NCBI GenBank assembly: GCA_030038605.1 | Contig: JASHSU010000052.1 | Coordinates: 1-36,490 of the forward strand | Length of the DNA stretch: 36,490 nt | Origin: Thermoplasmata archaeon | GTDB taxonomy: Archaea > Thermoplasmatota > Thermoplasmata > Lutacidiplasmatales > UBA184 | Direction: 5' to 3' | Part shown: one piece after another, positions 16,595 through 23,887 of the stretch | How positions within the stretch are numbered: position 1 is the first letter of the stretch | Layout of the letters: the number at the start of each line of letters is the position of its first letter | Notes under the pieces: generated by a model | The model's input: only the letters and a program-made list of their open reading frames with translations | Told to the model about the DNA's origin: nothing | Database searches by the model: none | Position numbers and translations under genes: made by a program

Positions 16595-16603
16595 GATATG
16601 ACG
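16595..16603 (-). promoter_or_regulatory. TATA-box candidate for the tat/Rieske/cytochrome b unit
   Basis: On the minus strand the sequence is CGTCATATC, centred about 38 bases before the tatA ATG. This is the same spacing and core (TCATAT) as the rps8e promoter candidate. It would start transcription roughly a dozen bases before tatA. Motif-based. Confidence 0.4.
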
Positions 16604-16661
16604 TTCGTACCGGGCGTCCCGACCGGTACCGACTGTCCGTACGGGTCCTAGTTAAACAAGG

Positions 16662-17705
16662 TCACGCGGCCTCGACCAGGATCGTCTCGTTCCCCGCCGC
16701 CACGGCTCGGTCGATCGCGACCGCGGCGAGCAGGCTCAGGCACGCCGCGCCCCGCTGGAGCAGCTGGGCGGCCGGGCGCGCCCCCCGGTGGCCGAGCGCC
16801 GGGATCTTCTTCTCCGGCAACGGTGGCATCTCGTCACCCAGCAACCCGCCGGCGTGGTAGACCTCGCAGGCGTGGTCGAGCGACGGGTGCATCAGCGTGT
16901 CCACGACCGCCTTGAGGTGCTCCTTGAGCTCGGGCAGGTACGTCGACAGAGCCTCCGCAGCCGGGTCCGAGCGCGGCGGTACCCCGTCGTTCAGGGTGGT
17001 CAGGGCCTCTCCGAACAGGTCGGCCAGTTCTTCCAGCGCATGGACGACCACGCGCCACTCCAGAAGCTGCCGGGGGTCGGGACTGCCGATCCGCCGGGCG
17101 AGCGACCAGTCCCGACTGGCCAGGAACAACTGCCGAACCAGCAGCGCGAGGACCTTGTTGCTCTCGTCGTTCAGGTTGGGGAGACGGCGGCTTCGGCCGT
17201 GGCGACGGAGCACCTCCTCCATCTCCTCGAGGAAGGCGATGAGAATCATCTTCATCCGGGCGACGAGCTGCGGCAGTCCGTACTTCGACGGGTCGATGAA
17301 GTTCTGGAGGACGATCCGCGTCGGCTCCTGCGCGACCACCGAGACACCAAGCAGGCCGCGGGCCGCCTCGAGGAGCTCCTCGACGCGTTCGGGCGCGAAC
17401 GGCAGGTCGCTGCGGATCTCGATCGAGTCGTGACCGACCCGATAGGCACCAACGATCAGCCGGGGCAGTACGCCCGGCGTGTCGAACGAGCGGGCTTGGA
17501 CGAGGAACGGCGTGCCCTCGACGGCCGCGCCGGGAACCGGAGCGGGCTTGAGGAACAACGTCCCGTCGTCGCTCTGGTCGAACACGATGAGGTCACCCGG
17601 TCGCAGGTTCATCGCCTCCGCCCAGGGCTTGGGCAGCGTGACCGCGATCGACGAGTGGCCGGCCTTGAGAACGCGCCGCTCCCGGTTGGGTGCCCCCCAC
17701 GCCAT
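16662..17705 (-). CDS. AbrB-PhoU domain regulator (phosphate-uptake-regulator type)
   Basis: A 347-residue protein. The N-terminal ~50 residues form an AbrB/SpoVT-type swapped-hairpin DNA-binding domain (RRVLKAGHSSIAVTLPKPWAEAMNLRPGD, ending IVFDQ). The rest is helical and PhoU-like, with two repeats of long helices (from ~140 and from ~215). Archaeal proteins with this layout are annotated as PhoU-family phosphate uptake regulators. No pst phosphate transporter is nearby; it sits inside the respiratory cluster, so its real target may differ. An inverted repeat directly before its start could be its operator. Confidence 0.8.
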   Translation of the reverse strand: MAWGAPNRERRVLKAGHSSIAVTLPKPWAEAMNLRPGDLIVFDQSDDGTLFLKPAPVPGAAVEGTPFLVQARSFDTPGVLPRLIVGAYRVGHDSIEIRSDLPFAPERVEELLEAARGLLGVSVVAQEPTRIVLQNFIDPSKYGLPQLVARMKMILIAFLEEMEEVLRRHGRSRRLPNLNDESNKVLALLVRQLFLASRDWSLARRIGSPDPRQLLEWRVVVHALEELADLFGEALTTLNDGVPPRSDPAAEALSTYLPELKEHLKAVVDTLMHPSLDHACEVYHAGGLLGDEMPPLPEKKIPALGHRGARPAAQLLQRGAACLSLLAAVAIDRAVAAGNETILVEAA

Positions 17706-17721
17706 GTGATCCCCGAACCTA

Positions 17722-17745
17722 CTACGAGGTTCGTAGGAACTACGA
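17722..17745. promoter_or_regulatory. Inverted repeat, candidate operator of the AbrB-PhoU gene
   Basis: CTACGA-GGT-TCGTAG (17722-17736) is a perfect six-base inverted repeat with a three-base spacer, followed by a third half-site CTACGA at 17740-17745. It lies 17-40 bases upstream of the AbrB-PhoU start. Swapped-hairpin regulators bind dyad sites, so autoregulation is a reasonable inference. Confidence 0.4.
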
Positions 17746-17767
17746 CAGGGGGTTTTTCTGCTTTGTG

Positions 17768-18496
17768 CTAGTGTAGTGGGCCCTGCGGTGGGGCGCCGGG
17801 CGGGGGCGCCGGCTCGGAAGGACGCGGCGGCTCAGGGTACCCGAGCCGCTCGGGTGGCATCTCGTGGACCGAGCCCTTGCGTCGTCCGACGATGAACCCC
17901 AGGATGATGGCGATCACCGTCAACGAGACGATCGTCCCGACGATGATGAAGACGGCGGCGCCGGGGCCCTCGTTCGCGGACGTCACCGTGAGGTTGGCCG
18001 GGAGCGGTTCACCGAAGGCGATGAACCCGTACATGCCCAACTGGAAGTGGCCGGGCTGGTCGCACACGAACTCGTACCACCCGGGCGTGGACGGTGCCGC
18101 AAACGAACCCGTGTACTGGCCCGGGCCGTTGACGGCCGGGGTCGTGAAGATGAGCGGGTACGTGCTCGAGTTCAACAGCGCGGTGAGCTGGGCCTCGGTG
18201 TAACTGGTCGGGATGACCCACCCCTGTCGGCCGATGATCGTCCAGGAGTGCGTCAACGTGTCGCCGTTGGTGAACGTGATCGACACGTTCTGGCCCGTCA
18301 CGACGTTCCCCTGTAGGTCCGGGGTGAACATGTACGGGGCCGAGGCGGTGATGGAGAGGGAAGAGACGGTCGCCTCGTCCGTCCGCGCCCCCGACGAGGT
18401 ACTGGCGGCGTGGTTGGCCGCGATCCCGAGTCCGCTCAGCGCCAGGATCAGCGCGAGCGCGAGGGCCAGAGGCCCCCGTCCGAGTCCCCGATACAC
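17768..18496 (-). CDS. Membrane-anchored blue-copper protein (cupredoxin)
   Basis: The product from GTG 18496 is 242 residues; the track's longer version adds a basic, promoter-region leader. Residues ~8-27 form a signal-anchor helix. The cupredoxin domain has all type-1 copper ligands: His83 (LTHSW), Cys145, His150 and Met155 in FVCDQPGHFQLGM. A second helix (~181-203) is followed by RRKG and a Pro-rich cytoplasmic tail. Blue-copper proteins of this type (compare sulfocyanin) carry electrons outside the membrane. Its position between cytochrome b and oxidase genes, in a locus with no cytochrome c, suggests it links the two. Confidence 0.85.
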   Translation of the reverse strand: MYRGLGRGPLALALALILALSGLGIAANHAASTSSGARTDEATVSSLSITASAPYMFTPDLQGNVVTGQNVSITFTNGDTLTHSWTIIGRQGWVIPTSYTEAQLTALLNSSTYPLIFTTPAVNGPGQYTGSFAAPSTPGWYEFVCDQPGHFQLGMYGFIAFGEPLPANLTVTSANEGPGAAVFIIVGTIVSLTVIAIILGFIVGRRKGSVHEMPPERLGYPEPPRPSEPAPPPGAPPQGPLH

Positions 18497-18636
18497 TGCT
18501 TCGTTCCCCCGAGGCGAGCGGTTCGGCGAGGACGGGGCGGTCCGTTCAAACCCCCTCCGTACGTACTGAGGCGATTCCGCGGGCGACGCGTCGAGCCCGC
18601 GTACGGTACCGCCGGGGGTTTCGGTTCGTACGCGGC

Positions 18637-18645
18637 CCATATGTA
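18637..18645 (+). promoter_or_regulatory. TATA-like element in the divergent cupredoxin/coxB gap
   Basis: The 206-base gap between the divergent cupredoxin and coxB starts is GC-rich except for CCATATGTA here, about 62 bases before the subunit II ATG. The gap also holds a GTACGTAC palindrome at 18559-18566 and two further GTACG copies near 18602 and 18628, which may be regulator sites. No gene is seen in the gap. Weak evidence. Confidence 0.3.
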
Positions 18646-18702
18646 GGTCGGCCCCCCACCGCCGGTCGGACGCGGCCCGCGGGCCGAGAACTCGGCGCAC
18701 CG

Positions 18703-18897
18703 ATGCCATTGGAAACCGGACTCTTGCACGCCGCGACGCTCGTGGCGTCCGGTCCGACGAACCTGCAGGAGACCAACGCCCTGGTCTGGGTCATGCTCGG
18801 GATCAGTGTCGCCGGGGCGATCGTGACGTTCGGCTTCCTCGTCTACGCGATCTGGCGCTGGCGGGACCGCGAGTCCAATCGGAGACCCTATGGTTAA
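18703..18897 (+). CDS. Oxidase subunit II, N-terminal helix ORF (split coxB, part 1)
   Basis: A 64-residue ORF with one transmembrane helix (about 27-49, LVWVMLGISVAGAIVTFGFLVYAIW) ending in a basic stretch RWRDRESNRRPYG. This corresponds to the first helix and the following cytoplasmic loop of normal subunit II. The stop TAA lies eight bases into the next ORF (ATGGTTAA overlap), which carries the second helix and the CuA domain. Together they make one complete subunit II. Either the gene is naturally split in the cytoplasmic loop and coupled, or a one-base indel breaks a single gene: removing one G at 18893-18894 would join the frames. Confidence 0.75.
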   Translation: MPLETGLLHAATLVASGPTNLQETNALVWVMLGISVAGAIVTFGFLVYAIWRWRDRESNRRPYG

Positions 18898-19351
18898 CCG
18901 GCTCGAAGTGGCGTGGACGCTTGCTGTCGTAGGACTTCTGGCCGGTGTCGCGGCCTACTCGACCGTCCTGCTCTACCATATCGACTCACTGCCCGCGAAC
19001 CCCACGGAGTACGTCCAGGTGGTCGGCCATCAGTGGGACTGGGAATTCTGCTACCCCGTGAACAACACCTGCTTCACCTCGACCTACGACGCGTCGACCA
19101 ACACGGTCACCGGCGGGGCGTTATGGGCGACCCCCGGCGCCGTGGTGCAGATCAACGTCACCGGCGCGGACGTGATCCACTCGTTCAACATCCCGGCCCT
19201 GGGCGTGCGCATCGACGCGATCCCCGACCGGTGGAACGACTTCGCCTTCACCGTGCCGAATGCCCCGGTCGGCTCGTCCTACCTCATCCAGTGCACGGAG
19301 TTCTGCGGGACCTTCCACGGAACGATGCGCTCGTTCCTCGACATCGTCTGA
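18890..19351 (+). CDS. coxB: Oxidase subunit II, second helix and CuA domain (split coxB, part 2)
   Basis: A 153-residue protein. It starts with MVNRLEVAWTLAVVGLL, equal to the LExxWT start of helix 2 in ordinary subunit II. GHQWDWEF, the aromatic patch that conducts electrons, follows. All CuA ligands are present: His97 (IHSFNIP), then Cys135, Glu137, Cys139, His143 and Met146 in CTEFCGTFHGTM. It receives electrons from a carrier outside the membrane and passes them to haem a of subunit I. Two extra Cys (54, 61) lie in a loop unlike most relatives. It is encoded divergently from the rest of the cluster. Confidence 0.93.
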   Translation: MVNRLEVAWTLAVVGLLAGVAAYSTVLLYHIDSLPANPTEYVQVVGHQWDWEFCYPVNNTCFTSTYDASTNTVTGGALWATPGAVVQINVTGADVIHSFNIPALGVRIDAIPDRWNDFAFTVPNAPVGSSYLIQCTEFCGTFHGTMRSFLDIV

Positions 19352-19412
19352 GCCTGCGGTCGACTACTGGCGAGCCCTGGCATTGCCTCTCGGGGCCCGG
19401 GCCCATTCGGTC

Positions 19413-20456
19413 CTAGTGGTGGCCCGAATCTCCCGGTGGTGACGCCGGGAACCGCCCGGAGTAGGTTCCGATCAGCGTCGCCAGGATACCGAACCCGAGC
19501 AGCACGCCCGAACCCACCAGGATCCACCCCTGGACGATCGCCGTGCTCGGCGCCGGCGGGGCGGGCGGCGGAGGGATGCCCACGTAGAGGAATCCGGTCA
19601 TCCCGTTGGCGAAGTGGCCGCTCACCTCGCAGATGTACTGGTAGATCCCGGCCGCCGGGACCGTGAAGTTGGCCCAGACGGTCGAGCCGGCTCCGCTCGG
19701 CACGTTGACGCTGACGAGGGGCGGGTACTGCTGGAAGTAGGACATGTAGGTCGCGGGCGTGAGACTCGCGTTCGACTGGCCGGCCAGCGTGAACGTGTGG
19801 CCGAGGTTCCCCGTGTTCGTCACCAGGACATCCAGGTTGAACGGATAGTGGGTCGAATTCGCCACCAGAACCGAAGGGATGAACTGGTAGTTGTCCGTCG
19901 TGTTCTCGAAATCGAGCAGCCCCGGCGCGGTCGAGGTGATGTTGATGAACCCGACCATGCCGGCCTGGAACTGGTACGGCACGACGGAGACGAACTCGAA
20001 TGAGTCGAAGGCGGTGGACTCGTTGAACGTCAACGTCGTGTTGGCCTGAGCACCGGGCGCGAGCGAGAGGTTGACGAGCGAGCCGTTGGTGGCAAAGTAC
20101 TGGTCGAGCTGCGCCGGCGACCAGCTCGTGTTGAGGCGCACGCCCGGCTGCTTGAGGACCGTGAAGGAGTGGGTGATCGTCCCCTGGTTGACTAGGTGGA
20201 CGGTCAGGTTGCTGCCGGCGGCCGCGCTCAGGAACGCCGGCGAGTAGGCGGGGCGGTCGGTGAGGTTGACCAGCGTCGGCACGGTCGTCGTGTTGTTGCT
20301 CAACGAACGGGCGTACCCGATGTCCGGCAGGGTCGGCAACCGTCCGATCGCGCCGGCGACGGGGAGACCCACGGTCGCCAACAGCAGCGCCGCGACGAGC
20401 CAAGGGACCGCGCGGCGCCACGGCTGGCCCCGCGACACTGCGCGTCGGTCGGTCAC
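19413..20456 (-). CDS. Two-domain cupredoxin, one domain lacking copper ligands
   Basis: A 347-residue protein from GTG 20456, which overlaps the upstream stop (GTGA) and has AGGAG before it. A signal helix lies at ~14-38, two cupredoxin domains at ~80-175 and ~200-293, and a C-terminal helix at ~305-330. Domain 2 keeps His220, Cys276, His281 and Met286 (YICEVSGHFANGM). Domain 1 keeps His96 and Met167 but has Ser157 and Gln162 where Cys and His should be (FVSVVPYQFQAGM), so it probably binds no type-1 copper. More than ten N-glycosylation sequons are visible. It probably is a membrane-bound electron carrier or docking partner. Confidence 0.82.
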   Translation of the reverse strand: MTDRRAVSRGQPWRRAVPWLVAALLLATVGLPVAGAIGRLPTLPDIGYARSLSNNTTTVPTLVNLTDRPAYSPAFLSAAAGSNLTVHLVNQGTITHSFTVLKQPGVRLNTSWSPAQLDQYFATNGSLVNLSLAPGAQANTTLTFNESTAFDSFEFVSVVPYQFQAGMVGFINITSTAPGLLDFENTTDNYQFIPSVLVANSTHYPFNLDVLVTNTGNLGHTFTLAGQSNASLTPATYMSYFQQYPPLVSVNVPSGAGSTVWANFTVPAAGIYQYICEVSGHFANGMTGFLYVGIPPPPAPPAPSTAIVQGWILVGSGVLLGFGILATLIGTYSGRFPASPPGDSGHH

Positions 20457-21367
20457 ACGGCTCCTGACGGTCGAGCGACCTGAACCCGCTTGATATCGGT
20501 GGTGTACGAATCCCACGAGTGGCGGACCACGAACGCCACCTCCGCCCCCATCACGAAGGCCATCGAACCTCCGAATGCCAAGGAGGCGGCGTAGGAGCCC
20601 GGCGACGTGACGATGGCGACCTGGGCCGCGACCATGGCCGTGAACGCGAGGGCGAGGCCGAAGGCGACCCGGAGGTCGGTGGCGCGCAGCGGGCCGGCGC
20701 GCACCAGCCGCCGGTAGAGCCACACGAACACCGTCGTCATGAGGACCCCCATGCCGGCGACCCCGACCACGGGGACGCTGACGACCCACGGGGCGAGGAA
20801 CGCGGCGGCCGTCAGCGCGACCAGCGAGCCCCGCACCGTGCCCCGGAGCGGGAGCCAGAGGAGGAGCGCGAGCATCACCACGCCCATCGACCAGTCGAAC
20901 CAGACCGACGACAGACCCGAGGCTAGGGAGGCGACGAAGGCGAGCGGCGCGTTGCCTCCGCCCACCGCGAACAGCACGCCCATCAGGACCTCCGACCCGA
21001 CCGTGATCGCGGCGAGCGCCGCCGGCCACGTCCAGCTCGTGGTGTTCGCGAGCCGGTCCCGGAACGTGATGAGGCTCACGAACCAGATCCCGGCCGGCCC
21101 CATCATCATGAAGTTGAACGCCACCAGGACCCAGGTCCAGGCGGTCGTCCCGTTGGGGTCGATGAAGACGTAGAGCAGCGCGAGGAGCAGGATGCTGCCG
21201 CCCGCGAGGACGCACAGCCCGAAGGTCATGGTGGTCAGCGGGACCGGGGTGCGGTCGCGGGGGAGCAACTGAGTGAGGACGAAGACGGTCACGACGACCA
21301 TGCTGATCGCCACGACCGCGAACGGCAGGAACGCGTCGGTCACGTCGAGCGGGGGGAGCAGGTTCAT
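20453..21367 (-). CDS. Polytopic membrane protein (about eight helices), unknown
   Basis: A 304-residue protein with about eight hydrophobic helices connected by short loops and a polar C-terminus (SYTTDIKRVQVARP). No haem-binding histidine pattern, quinone-site motif or transporter signature is recognised, and it does not resemble subunit III. It is translationally coupled to the two-domain cupredoxin through a four-base GTGA overlap, so the two probably work together: it could be the membrane partner of that copper protein. A weak TATA-like GTGATAAG lies ~32 bases upstream of the ATG. Confidence 0.7.
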   Translation of the reverse strand: MNLLPPLDVTDAFLPFAVVAISMVVVTVFVLTQLLPRDRTPVPLTTMTFGLCVLAGGSILLLALLYVFIDPNGTTAWTWVLVAFNFMMMGPAGIWFVSLITFRDRLANTTSWTWPAALAAITVGSEVLMGVLFAVGGGNAPLAFVASLASGLSSVWFDWSMGVVMLALLLWLPLRGTVRGSLVALTAAAFLAPWVVSVPVVGVAGMGVLMTTVFVWLYRRLVRAGPLRATDLRVAFGLALAFTAMVAAQVAIVTSPGSYAASLAFGGSMAFVMGAEVAFVVRHSWDSYTTDIKRVQVARPSGAV

Positions 21368-21429
21368 CCGGCGGGAATTCCGACCCGGGCGCCCGTCTTA
21401 TCACCCCGGTCCGAACCGGGTCGACCGGG

Positions 21430-22269
21430 CTAGGGCTCGGAGGAATTCCGCACGGGACCCGGCTCGACCCGTCGCAGCAGCTGGGTCGTGACCTCGAGCA
21501 GCGGGTGGTGGCTGCTCCGGTCGATCTCGATGTCGTCCACCGTCCGGAGATGGTGCTCGGTGGAGAGCCGCTCGAACCCGGTCTCCTGACGGGCGAACGG
21601 CTCGGGCTGGTCGCAGGTCAGGATGAACGCCTGCAGGGAGGCGAGGCCCATCTCCCGGGCCGCGAGCGCGCGGTGGTGACCGTCAACCAGGATCCAGGCG
21701 TCGCCCTTCTGGACGACCAGGACCGGCTCGGCGAAACCGCGTTCGAGCTCGTAGCGTCGGCCCTCCAGCTCGTCCTCGAAGACCTTCCACTGCGTGGGGG
21801 TGAGCCGCTCGATCGGCACGAGGCCCCGATGCACCGAGAACGGGAGGTGGTACCGCTCGGAGAGGAGCGTGCGCAGGGTGTCGGCCTTGGCCGGCGAGGC
21901 CCGCTCGAAGTGCGACCGGACGATGTCCAGGTTGGAGAGGACCCCGCACAGCCGCCCGTCGCCGTCGATGATCGGCAGGTCCCGCAGCCCGTACCGGAAC
22001 ATGATCCGGGCCGCGTCGTCGAGGCCGGTCTCGGGGGAGGCCGTGATCGTGCCGGGCCGGATGATGCTGGAGAGCGGATGGTCGCCTTCCGCGGCGTGGC
22101 GCAGGAGCTCCTTCGCGCTCACGAACCCGACCAACTTGCCCGTCTTGTCGGTGACCGGGAGGCCGTGGTGGCGGCTCTTCGTCAGGCGCGCGATCGCCTC
22201 CCGGATCGGGGCCGTCCGCTGGATGTGCTCGACCTCGAGCACCATGTAATCACGGACGCGGATCGTCAT
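21430..22269 (-). CDS. CBS-pair protein with ParB/Srx-like domain
   Basis: A 279-residue protein. Residues ~1-125 form two CBS domains (RVRDYMVLEVEHIQRTAPIREAI; then IITASPETGLDDAARIMFRYGLRDLPIID), which usually bind adenosine nucleotides. Residues ~130-250 form a ParB/sulfiredoxin-like domain with the nucleotide-binding signature LVDGHHRALAAREMG. Archaeal members of this fold include a free-serine kinase (SerK), so a small-molecule kinase is possible; a regulatory ATPase is the alternative. It follows gmhA by five bases on the same strand, so it is probably part of the heptose unit. Confidence 0.75.
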   Translation of the reverse strand: MTIRVRDYMVLEVEHIQRTAPIREAIARLTKSRHHGLPVTDKTGKLVGFVSAKELLRHAAEGDHPLSSIIRPGTITASPETGLDDAARIMFRYGLRDLPIIDGDGRLCGVLSNLDIVRSHFERASPAKADTLRTLLSERYHLPFSVHRGLVPIERLTPTQWKVFEDELEGRRYELERGFAEPVLVVQKGDAWILVDGHHRALAAREMGLASLQAFILTCDQPEPFARQETGFERLSTEHHLRTVDDIEIDRSSHHPLLEVTTQLLRRVEPGPVRNSSEP

Positions 22270-22274
22270 CGCGC

Positions 22275-22880
22275 CTACGCGGGCGGGGGATGCACGTCGC
22301 GCAGGTACGCCATCAGGAAGTGGAGGAGGAACAGGTGGACGTCCTCCGTGTGCTGCATGCTCGGGGAGGGGACGACGACGGGTACGTCCGCCATCTCCTT
22401 GAGCTTGCCCCCGCCGATGCCGGTCAGACCGATGACCGTGACCCCCAGCTCCTGGGCGACCTTGACCGCCTCGAGGACGTTCGGGGAGTTGCCGCTACCG
22501 GAGATGGCCACCGCCACGTCGCCGCGCACGGCGAGACCACGCAACTGCTCCGAGAAGATCCGGTCGTAGCTGGCGTCGTTCGCCCAGGCCATGACGCTCG
22601 GCACGTTGTCGTTCAGCGCGACGCAGCGGATGCGCTGGGTGAGCGGCCCGGGATGAAGCGACCGTCGGGTGCCCTTCGCGATGTCGACCACGAAGTGCGA
22701 GGCCGTGGACGCGCTGCCGCCGTTGCCGAAGAAGTAGACGGTCCGGTCCTCCTCACGGGCCTTGAGAAAGATCGGTACGATCTTCCGCAGCGCCTCGAGC
22801 AAGTAGGGCGCCTCGATCGCGGCTCGCGTCTCGGCCACGTACGTCGCCAACGCGCGGTCGAGCGACGGAGTTTCGGTCAT
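22275..22880 (-). CDS. gmhA: Sedoheptulose-7-phosphate isomerase (SIS domain)
   Basis: A 201-residue SIS protein from ATG 22880. It has FFGNGGSASTASHFVVDIAKGT (about residues 50-71), the GmhA phosphosugar loop with conserved Asn-Gly-Gly-Ser, then SGSGNSPNVLEAVK and the C-terminal metal/active-site region QHTEDVHLFLLHFL. GmhA converts sedoheptulose 7-phosphate to D-glycero-D-manno-heptose 7-phosphate. The start overlaps the stop of the upstream heptose kinase (ATGA), which supports this assignment over other SIS isomerases. The track hides it in a 989-codon shadow frame. Confidence 0.9.
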   Translation of the reverse strand: MTETPSLDRALATYVAETRAAIEAPYLLEALRKIVPIFLKAREEDRTVYFFGNGGSASTASHFVVDIAKGTRRSLHPGPLTQRIRCVALNDNVPSVMAWANDASYDRIFSEQLRGLAVRGDVAVAISGSGNSPNVLEAVKVAQELGVTVIGLTGIGGGKLKEMADVPVVVPSPSMQHTEDVHLFLLHFLMAYLRDVHPPPA

Positions 22881-23854
22881 CGTCCCACGAAGAGTATCCG
22901 CGAACCTTCCGGCGTGATCCGAACGGAAAGACGCTCCATCGGCGAGAGGGCGTCCGCTATTTGACGGCTCCTCTCGGGCGGGTGCAGGAGGAGCAAAAAT
23001 CCGCCGCCACCCGCGCCGGTGATCTTGCCTCCGTAGGCGCCGGCCGCGCGGGCCCGCGCGTACTGGTCGTCGATCGTCGTGGAGGAGATCCCGTCCGCGA
23101 GACCTCGCTTGAGCTGCCATCCCTCGTCGAGCACGGCGCCCAGCGCCGCCCAGTCGTTCTTCACGATCGCGTCGCGTGCGCTCCCCGCGAGGTCCCGGAT
23201 GCGGAGCAGTGCGTCCTTGTTCGACGCCGTCCGGTCGCTCTGGCTCTTGAGAATCCCGTCGGCCCGGCGGGTCCGACCGCTGTAGAACAGCGAGAGGTGA
23301 TCGCTGAGTGCGCCGCGGGCTTCGGTCGAGAGCGGGATGGGAGACGCCCGGACCGTGTCGTCCGGGTGGAACTCGAAGTAGTTGACGCCGCCGAACGCGG
23401 CGATGTAGTCGTCCTGGCGACCCTGCGCGCCCTGCAACCGGTCGATCTCGATCGCGCAGGCCTCCTCCGCGAGCTCGGCCGGGTCCCGAAGACGGCCCCG
23501 GTACGCGTGCAGGGCGTTGAGGAGCCCCACCGTCAGGCTCGACGAGGACCCTAGGCCGGTCCCCTCCCCCGGAATGTCCGCGACCGTGTGGATCTCGAGC
23601 GAATCGTGGACGCCGGCCAGCCGCATCGCCTCCCGGACGATCCCATGCTGCAGTTCGTCGACGGAGTCGACGTTCTCGGTCTTGGAGTACGCCACGCGGA
23701 TCGAGCGGTCGAACTTCGTATTCACCAGGACGTGGACGTACCGGTCGATGGAGGCGCTCGTCACCGCGCCGCCGCCGTGGTGGCGGTAGAAGGAGGGCAG
23801 GTCGGTCCCCCCGCCGGCGAAGCTGATCCGCAGCGGGGTCCGGGTGATGATCAC
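22877..23854 (-). CDS. hddA: D-glycero-alpha-D-manno-heptose-7-phosphate kinase (GHMP family)
   Basis: A 325-residue GHMP kinase. N-terminal ITRTPLRISFAGGGTDLPSFY is the HddA-type motif 1, the ATP loop is PGEGTGLGSSSSLTVG and the C-terminal motif 3 is GGKITGAGGGGFLLL. HddA phosphorylates heptose 7-phosphate at C1 on the way to GDP-heptose, used in surface glycans. It is directly coupled to gmhA. The nucleotidyltransferase (hddC) and phosphatase (gmhB) are not in the window. A TATA-like box sits about 28 bases before the ATG, predicting a leaderless mRNA. Confidence 0.88.
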   Translation of the reverse strand: MIITRTPLRISFAGGGTDLPSFYRHHGGGAVTSASIDRYVHVLVNTKFDRSIRVAYSKTENVDSVDELQHGIVREAMRLAGVHDSLEIHTVADIPGEGTGLGSSSSLTVGLLNALHAYRGRLRDPAELAEEACAIEIDRLQGAQGRQDDYIAAFGGVNYFEFHPDDTVRASPIPLSTEARGALSDHLSLFYSGRTRRADGILKSQSDRTASNKDALLRIRDLAGSARDAIVKNDWAALGAVLDEGWQLKRGLADGISSTTIDDQYARARAAGAYGGKITGAGGGGFLLLLHPPERSRQIADALSPMERLSVRITPEGSRILFVGR

Positions 23855-23877
23855 GTCCGGTCGAGCGGGCGGGGCCC

Positions 23878-23886
23878 CTATAATCG
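23878..23886 (-). promoter_or_regulatory. TATA box for leaderless hddA transcript
   Basis: The minus strand reads CGATTATAG, centred about 28 bases upstream of the hddA ATG, which places transcription start at or next to the A of ATG. No ribosome-binding site is visible before this start. The box abuts the stop of the helicase gene. Confidence 0.55.
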
Positions 23887-23887
23887 A

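Noticed and set aside
17746-17760. T-rich stretch as a terminator of the cupredoxin gene
   Set aside because: The T-run is on the plus strand, whereas the gene is on the minus strand and would need the opposite polarity.
19413-21367. Copper membrane monooxygenase (Pmo/Amo-like) from a cupredoxin pair plus polytopic protein
   Set aside because: PmoB-type proteins have cupredoxin domains separated by helices, and A and C subunits are recognisable. Here the domains are adjacent and no A or C subunit motifs were seen.
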